DNA of 64,000 nt from Pohlia nutans. Lineage: Eukaryota > Streptophyta > Bryopsida > Bryales > Mniaceae. The position numbers and the translations under genes are program-made. A model generated the notes under the pieces. The model searched no databases. It was not told the DNA's origin and was given only the letters and a program-made list of their open reading frames with translations. Every line of letters begins with the position of its first letter. The stretch's first letter is position 1. Positions 57,773 through 64,000 of the stretch are shown one piece after another. The stretch is taken from positions 4,898,001 through 4,962,000 of the forward strand of contig CM040106.1 in assembly GCA_022496805.1 (NCBI GenBank). Reading direction: 5' to 3'.

Positions 57773-58760
57773 ATCGCTACGCCAAACGGGTACTTTTATG
57801 ACTGGCAAGATGACTGCGTTTATGACTGCGCGCAGTCATAAAAACAGGTTCTGTGACTGCGAGTCATATTTTCTGCTGACCTGGAATGTGACGTGCAGGG
57901 TGACAAGGCGGGCTCATTACCGACGAGTCACTTCGGACACCTAGTCATATGAATAAATACGACCCAAAACGTATAAGGGGGCTCCATGTACGTGCCACGT
58001 CAGCACCTCCAGCCGCCAACTTGACCGGCCCTTGTCCTTGACTTTTCGTGGTCTGCCCGGGCAGCCGAGGCCAAAATCCGACGTGGCATGTGACTCTGTG
58101 GAATCATATTTTTCTGCTGACGTGTCATCCGACGTGGCATGTAACTCTGTGGAGTCATATTTTCTGCTGACGTGGCATCCGACGTGGCACGTGACTATGT
58201 GGAGTCATATTTTCTACTGACGTGGAATGTGACTCTGTAGAGTTATATTTTTGCTGACGTGGCACCTCCACGTGGAATGTGACCAGTTTAGTATTTTCGG
58301 CTGACGTGGAATGTGACTGTGGAATCATATTTTGGCTCAAAATGTTGCTGACGTGGAATGTGACTAGTAGTTATGTTTTTGGCTAACGTGGAATATGACT
58401 ATATCAAGACATATTTGGGCCGATGTGGCGACCCAACTGGAATGTTACTACTAGATTTGTAACTGCTTCCAGTCATGTTTTTCATATCGTCAGTCATATT
58501 TAAGTTTCAGTGCGAACATTATATGACTAGTTGTAGTCACAGTATTAGAAACACTACGAACATTATATGACTCGTTGTAGTCACCTTCTTGTTGATATGT
58601 ATCCCATTGTGTGACTAGATAGAGTGATGTGGTGGATGACTGAGTCACATTACTGGGATTTGTATGCGATGTTTGTGACTACATTGAGTTAGATTTGCAT
58701 TATTGTCAGTAGTGAATTGCAGTCACGTTTTGGAAGTCATTCCTAGCAGGTACAACGCAT
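57773..58760 (+). mobile_element. CACTA-type element end with dense subterminal repeats
   Basis: The array ends at CGCTACGCCAAACGGG, one base off the plant CACTA terminus CACTACGCCAAA. From there to about 58,760 the words GACTG, GTCATATTT, TGACGTGGCA and TGACGTGGAATGTGACT repeat many times in both orientations, as in CACTA subterminal regions. The word TGACGTGGAATGTGACT also occurs in the element starting at 62,903, so the two belong to related families. The other end was not found. Confidence 0.65.
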
Positions 58761-59990
58761 TGTAGTCATGCATCATGGAGTGTAGTAGCTATGATTACAA
58801 ACTAAAAACTAGGTTTACACAATGATGCACTAAATTTACTTTGCAAATACAGAGGAGGCAATCGTTGGAGACATAGAAGTGAGTTTAGAGAAATGTAAAT
58901 GAATTCACTTATATTTAGTACTGAAAATCTTGAAGCAAAGCCAAATGAGTCAATCTTAGACAGATTCACTATCACGCATTTTGGCTTGTATTCTTAATGA
59001 ATATATGGACTATCTAATCATGAGAATCTTACTTCATGCATTAGGATGCCTTGAATGCTTCCATAGTACCTTTACCGATGAGAACTTCCCATCGCCTCCC
59101 ACCTTCGACGGACTCCCTGATATTTCTGCCCGCTTGACCACCCTCTTCACTGCAGGTTCCTCGTGATTCTCTTCGTCATCTAGTTGAAGAAGTCGTGCTT
59201 GACACATTCCTGTGTTAAGAACTTGTATGCACCCCCTCGATGACTGACGGTTACACAATGGATACAAGATTTCCTTTGAGTACACTATTACATACATTTC
59301 ACAATTTATGATTAGTCCTTGTTACATTCGTCATTTTATAACTAATCCATGTTATCTACATTCAACATTTTATGACTAGTTCCTGTAATACACATTCCAT
59401 CGATTTATGACACGTCCCTGTGACAATTAAAATTTTATGACTAGTCCTTGTTACAACTAGTCATTTTATGACAAGTCAATACTATATAAATTTGACAATT
59501 TATGACACAACCCTTTAATACACATTTGACAAATTTATGACTAGTCCCCGTTATGACTAGAGACGTAAGAAATGTAGCTTGACACCCTAAATTGTTGTTC
59601 TTTCTTCCGTTAGTGAATTTTGTAATTTCTTTCAACCAGTTCCGCACCATTTTAGCAAAAATATTAGAGCATCAAACCTAAGAGAACTTCAACAATTTCA
59701 ATTGACAAAGACATAGTAACATTACAAAAAACCATAGGTTTCAAAACACTAATGAGTCCTTTCCACTTCAGTCATACATGTTATTTCAAGTAGAAAGAAA
59801 CAAGCTCTACTAAAGGGATTCAAACCTTGTGCAATAATTGACCAACCTAATGTTTGTGAAAGGAACAATGTACCAACTTAGGAACCTTACCAAGAGGACA
59901 CTTGCATATTTTGGAGAGATATCTTGGTGTGTACAATACAACCCTGCACATCATCAAACATTCAGTTCTCACCAAATGACAATGATAATC
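58761..59990. other. Spacer with TTATGACTAGTCC repeats
   Basis: Between 59,300 and 59,560 the phrase TTTATGACTAGTCCTTGTTAC recurs about seven times at ~40-60 bp spacing and looks like another CACTA subterminal array. A minus-strand frame near 59,220-59,080 reads ARLLQLDDEENHEEPAVKR and could be a captured exon with a donor near 59,079. No complete gene is seen. Confidence 0.4.
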
Positions 59991-59991
59991 A

Positions 59992-60431
59992 ACGATCCAC
60001 AACCTTCCTTCTTTTTGTATGTTGCCTTCGCTCGATCCCCCCTGGAGGTTAGAACACGATACCCCCCATAAATAACTCAACTGATTCCTAAAATACACAG
60101 AACTAATGCTTCAAACCGTCACCACAAGTGACCTGATATACAAAGAGTATCATTGAATAGATTGTCAGGTCTATGCAAGGTTTCACAGATTCGACTCTTC
60201 CGTTGGCTAGAACTCACAATGTGTGGTTACCAAACATCCAGGAAATCTGTACCTTTGTCACAAAATAGAAATTGAACATGATCTTATGTAAAAAAATCTT
60301 AACAACGAGAAAGAATAAAGATGTTAAAATCACTTACTAAGTCCACCTGGATTAGAGGACTCCAAGAATTCAACTAGTAGTTGTTGATAGAATTTAGAAT
60401 CATCAACCACCTGAAGATTGGAGGTACTTGC
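59992..60431 (-). pseudogene. AATF/Bfr2 TRAUB-domain fragment
   Basis: A minus-strand exon (60,431-60,338, good acceptor and GTAAG donor) reads NLQVVDDSKFYQQLLVEFLE, and a second stretch (about 60,045-59,992) reads RRQHTKRRKVVDR before a TGA. In AATF/Bfr2 proteins the TRAUB domain begins DD-x-x-FY-x-QLL-x-E and later has K-KVDR-ASKGRK-R. The pieces match in order, but the rest of the domain is missing and the second stretch has no clear splice sites. AATF acts in ribosome biogenesis in the nucleolus. This copy looks like a captured or decayed fragment. Confidence 0.5.
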
Positions 60432-60602
60432 CTACAAAAGACAGAATACACAGTTAGTGTTCCTCCCAAAACACATGTAACTGTCAGAGTGAATGTAGAG
60501 GAACAACTAAAGACAATCGTATGAATCTGGACCCGTCATCTTTTTTCCAGCTTCGGTCGGAATAGATTTGATTGATTCTCAAGTGTATGAACCTACCACC
60601 AT

Positions 60603-60861
60603 TATCCACCAAACCAGGAATTGCCTGCCAAGCGAGTGAGATGTCAATGAAATTGTACTCCCTTGAGAAAAGGAGCTCAATATCAAGGAACAGAGCTATG
60701 CCTTCAGCAGCAATAAAAGGCGCAACTTTCTGAGAATTCATTGCCCATGAATACAACAGACTAAACACAGGTAACGATAGTGTCAAACTTGTAAGACAGT
60801 ACCTGATCCTTTGACTGGCTTGAACGAATGCTTGCAATTAGTTGAGTAGGATTTCTCAAGG
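60603..60861 (-). CDS. Two candidate exons of unknown product
   Basis: Minus-strand exons 60,861-60,803 (LRNPTQLIASIRSSQSKDQ) and 60,729 to about 60,603 (KVAPFIAAEGIALFLDIELL, then FSREYNFIDISLAWQAIPG) join in phase with AG/GT borders. The product looks like part of a helical protein. I cannot identify it, and the link to the AATF-like exon downstream fails on phase at the obvious donors. These may be captured exons inside a transposon or a degraded host gene. Confidence 0.3.
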
Positions 60862-61981
60862 CTGAAGTAAGCTGCTGACATATGCTCTGAATGATTTCTC
60901 AAGGCTGAAGATATGCTCTGAGTAAGCCATTGCACCAATTAAAAGCAACCCTTTTTCCTCGATTCTAATACCATCCATTTTGAATGAATTAATTATAGTA
61001 CATTCATATTTTACATGTCTCGCTGGGGCTGCACCCATTTGGTCAGTCCGGGGAGGAAAGGCAAAACAATTTGCATTCCTAGACAAGAAAGTCTGTTCAT
61101 CCATCCTTCCGCCGACTGAATTGGTTTCAAGAGGAAGTGGTTCCTGAATGAGCCACTCCTACTGGTTGCTTGAAATCATATAAGGCAATTTCTCATTGCT
61201 GTGATTATTTCAAAAGCATGGGTTGGAAAAAATTAGTATTGAAGTTGCACAAATGTACAATATTCCTGCATTGTACTAAACACGTACAAGTATACGTGAG
61301 TGCACAAAAAGGTATTAATTTGAACATTGATGTATTACTTGTACAGACAATAAACATACTTAGAGTTGGAAATATTGACATATACTTGCATTAAACATAT
61401 ATTTAGGACGGAATAAGTCTGTATACAAAGGTTAAACACATAACACCTTGTATACAATGGGGTTTTTAGAAAGGATCATGAATGCACGTATTCTCAAACG
61501 CACTTGTTTTTGGAGAAGTAATAAGGAAATTTTATTATTATTCTTAACTTATTCATAAGATATCTAGACAACAGAGCTGTCAATACATTGTTACAAGTTG
61601 AAAGAGGAATTGAACACTAATTTGATAATTGGCTTTCTTAAACATCACTATTCACCACCAACCCTAATCTTCATGCCGTAGTTGCATATGAATTAGAGGT
61701 GGACAGCCAAAGATAAAATGAATCTACATAAAAATCCAACTTTGATAATCGAAGATACAAAAACATTGCATAACCTCTGTTTGCAAGCTTTGAATTTGTT
61801 TTTGACCACTCAAGTGTTTCAAAGCTTGGACATGATTAACATTTGAAAAACTAATTACCAATGTAAAGAACTCAAGATAAATTTGAAAACTGACTGCCAA
61901 TATAAAGAACTCAAGCTAAATTTGAAAACTCAATTAAAAGCAACCCTTTTTCCTCGATTCTAATACCATGCACCTGCTAAC
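60862..61981. other. Spacer with a ~35-bp duplicated sequence
   Basis: CAATTAAAAGCAACCCTTTT...CGATTCTAATACCAT occurs at about 60,940-60,975 and again at about 61,932-61,969 in direct orientation. No gene is supported between them. Confidence 0.45.
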
Positions 61982-62013
61982 CAGTGCGAGGATGCCCAGA
62001 AATTGGCAGCCAT
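61982..62013 (-). pseudogene. Possible first exon of a cyclin C gene
   Basis: On the minus strand ATG at 62,013 reads MAANFWASSH and reaches a GTTAGC donor-like site in the tryptophan codon that follows. Plant cyclin C proteins start MAANFW-SSH, animal ones MAGNFW-SSH. No further cyclin C exons were found downstream within the window, so this is either a captured first exon or the start of a broken gene. Cyclin C is the partner of CDK8 in the Mediator kinase module. The match is only ten residues. Confidence 0.4.
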
Positions 62014-62902
62014 TTTGGACCGCAACAGTGGAGTAGAAAACAAGCACGGCTCTTTCGTGTGCTTCGTCCGCTCCTCTACTCGCAGCTGGAGATGCTGCAA
62101 TCCGTCGTCTCCAATTTTGCTGCGACACTCTTGCAAAACCAGCAGAAATCCAAACCCTAACCGCAGAGTTCAAGCGGTGTTAAGCTTGTGCAAAGCTTGC
62201 AGTGCGAAGCACCACAGAGGTTGCGACGGGGACAAAAACCCTAAAACGAGTCTCCTATATGAAGGCAGGGAACCCATTCCCGTGTGGGTCCCTTCCCCGT
62301 GGGTCCTTATCCCGTGCTTCAGACAATGCCAAAGATGCCAATGGACTTTGAGTTCACATTCTTGAAATTATTTGTTTGTTGGCCTGACCATAAGGAAGAG
62401 GCTCATTTTCTTGGGCTAAATATTACTGTAGCAAATATATTCCGTCCATGATTCCGCTAAAATGTATTCTCGCCCCAATTGGCTTTGTATCGGGCCTACT
62501 TTGTTTTGCATCGGTGCTCTTTGTTTCGTCTCTTTGCAGTGGAATAAAAGCTCCATTTGTCTCAAAAATAAAAATAAAATGCATTCTCGTCCTTTGGGTC
62601 AGACTCCTCATGGCGTAGCTGTTTGTTTTCAAATGCAAAGATGATAGGGAGTACTTCATCATTTGTAAATTAAATTAAACTTATTTTCAAAATGCCTAAA
62701 TTCTTCAAAAACTAGTCTTTAAAAGTAGCAAAAAAAATTGAATGAATTTTTTCATAACATCAAGATATTCGAAATTGTTGAAATCAATTTTTGGAAGTGA
62801 AATAAATATTTGGCACAACCTTGTTCCAAATTGACAAGGTACTGTGGTATCATCACTGAAACTATATTATTCATTCTATATAGTGTAGGCCACATTACAT
62901 TA
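62014..62902. other. Spacer
   Basis: 62,020-62,330 is balanced in composition and could be the leader and promoter region of the cyclin-C-like exon (AAACCCTAACC near 62,150). The rest is A+T rich with no gene. Confidence 0.4.
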
Positions 62903-64000
62903 CACTAGTAGAAAAGGTGCGACAAGAATGGACAAGAAAGAACTGCGCGAACGAAAGAGGACAAACGCTGGACCCTATACACGAACACGGAGTAAAGAGA
63001 AGGACATGTCTTTTTGACCTTTCGTATTGGAAAGTACGTGTATCTCACGTAGTCTTGTACAGTGACATGACTATACACAGTGATGTTGTGATGCGTGGAA
63101 TGTAAATTATGACTGAATGCAGTGATGCAACGTGGAATATGACTGTGCATAGTGATGTTCTGATGCATGGAATGTAGTTTATGACTGAATGCAGTGATGT
63201 GACGTGGAATGTGACTATACGCAGTGATGGTGTAATGCATGGAATCTAATTTGTGACTGGTCGGAGTCACTGTGCAGGATCTTCTAATTTGACACACTTT
63301 GGATGTTATGCACTGTGAAAAAAACATTGCCGAGAACATCATGAAGACCATATTCGGAGAAAAGAACACCCTCGGAGCCCGTCTCGACATGAAGGAAGCG
63401 GGTATACGCAAATGTCTATGGTCCGTACGCGGAAAGAAACCTGGCAGCGTCATATTACCTCGGTCATCATATGTTCTTACGAAAGAAGAGCGTCAGGTCT
63501 TTGTAGACCAAGTGCGTTCCTTGCGAACCCCCACCTAGTACGTTGGGCAGCTAAAGAAGCGTGTGAACATGGATAGACAAATCAAAGGCCTAAAATCACA
63601 TGAGTACCATGTCCTCCTCCAGCAAGTGTTGTCACTATGTGTGCACACTACAATGGCCAAGGAAGTTTGGACGAAGGCAATCAGCGCCCATGCCGATTGT
63701 CACCTGACCTCCAAGGATGAATTCACGAATTCGTGGTGATCAATGCAGCACCATTGGAAGAGTGGAGGAGGTGAGTTCACACCATTATGGCTGACATGGA
63801 ATACAACTGCGACTGTACGCAATGTGACTGCCCCCAGTGATGTCAATGATATCCGTAACTGCCCCTAGTGATGTCAGCGACGACCTCTCGCGATGTCAGT
63901 GACTGCCTCCAGTGATGGCACTGACTGCACCCAGTGATGTAGTGGTTGCCACGAACGACCACGTACAGTTGGTTGTAAATTATGTACTAAAACCCGACGC
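62903..64000 (+). mobile_element. CACTA element, left part, running off the window
   Basis: The terminus CACTAGTAGAAAAGGTGCG begins at 62,903. Subterminal repeats follow from about 63,060 to 63,270 (CAGTGATG, GTGGAATGTGACT, ATGCATGGAATGTA). Tnp2-like coding sequence comes at 63,290-63,740, then more AGTGATGTCA repeats to the window end. The right terminus lies outside. Confidence 0.82.
63290..63740 (+). pseudogene. Tnp2-type transposase fragment with internal stop
   Basis: The frame reads LDVMHCEKNIAENIMKTIFG, ARLDMKEAGIRKCLW and LPRSSYVLTKEERQVF. These match the Tnp2 motifs DVMHIEKNV, ARLDL-MGIR and Y-LSKEEK. A TAG at 63,536-63,538 interrupts, after which the same frame continues YVGQLKKRVNMDRQIKGLKS and HEYHVLLQQVLSL, the LKSHD-HVLLQ motif before DUF4218, to a TGA at about 63,738. 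The N-terminal catalytic part is absent, so this is an internally deleted, dead transposase. Confidence 0.85.

Overview
This is eukaryotic nuclear DNA from a land plant. The evidence is GT-AG introns of 100-1000 bp, decayed En/Spm (CACTA) transposase genes of plant type, a plant-type LINE with a zf-RVT domain, and long AT-rich stretches full of nested repeats. The most intact gene (40,233-49,432) encodes an Sfi1-like, tryptophan-repeat, coiled-coil protein of the kind that binds centrin. That fits a plant with swimming sperm, such as a fern, lycophyte or bryophyte. A large, repeat-rich seed-free plant genome is my best inference, but the species cannot be named from sequence alone. Roughly nine tenths of the window is transposon-derived or unexplained AT-rich DNA.

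Layout. 0-5 kb: a dead CACTA transposon with Tnp2, DUF4218 and DUF4216 homology, broken by AT-rich inserts and one small inverted-repeat element. 5-8 kb: a possible LTR and two tandem arrays. 8-10.4 kb and 36.4-37.4 kb: two degenerate copies of one unidentified transposon-like protein family. 11.2-17.3 kb, 26.6-31.0 kb and 55.0-55.5 kb: copies of an unusual terminal-inverted-repeat family with termini like AATTTTGGACCCCACT, an internal ~165-bp tandem repeat and a tRNA-like (pol III box) module. In the most complete copy (26,983-31,034) a 5'-truncated LINE sits inside the tRNA-like module, flanked by a 17-bp target duplication.

17.9-25.7 kb: a minus-strand multi-exon gene I cannot identify. 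Its last five exons splice in phase to a stop. A 3.1-kb non-autonomous CACTA element (20,911-24,038, AAT duplication) lies between these exons and the candidate upstream exons. 31-36 kb: decayed coding remnants, including a HAD/FCP1-like piece. 40.2-49.4 kb: the 18-exon Sfi1-like gene, whose exons sum to exactly 1,316 codons including the stop.

50-64 kb: a TTAA-flanked element with CCCC/GGGG ends and two poly-G tracts, a perfect-hairpin CACTA-type miniature element, a 102-bp tandem array, two CACTA ends with subterminal repeats, and minus-strand fragments resembling the AATF/Bfr2 TRAUB domain and the cyclin C N-terminus. The window closes inside a CACTA element that starts at 62,903 and carries a broken Tnp2.

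Only the Sfi1-like gene is convincingly functional. The 17.9-20.5 kb gene probably is. All exon coordinates come from manual splice-site and phase reading and have no transcript support here.
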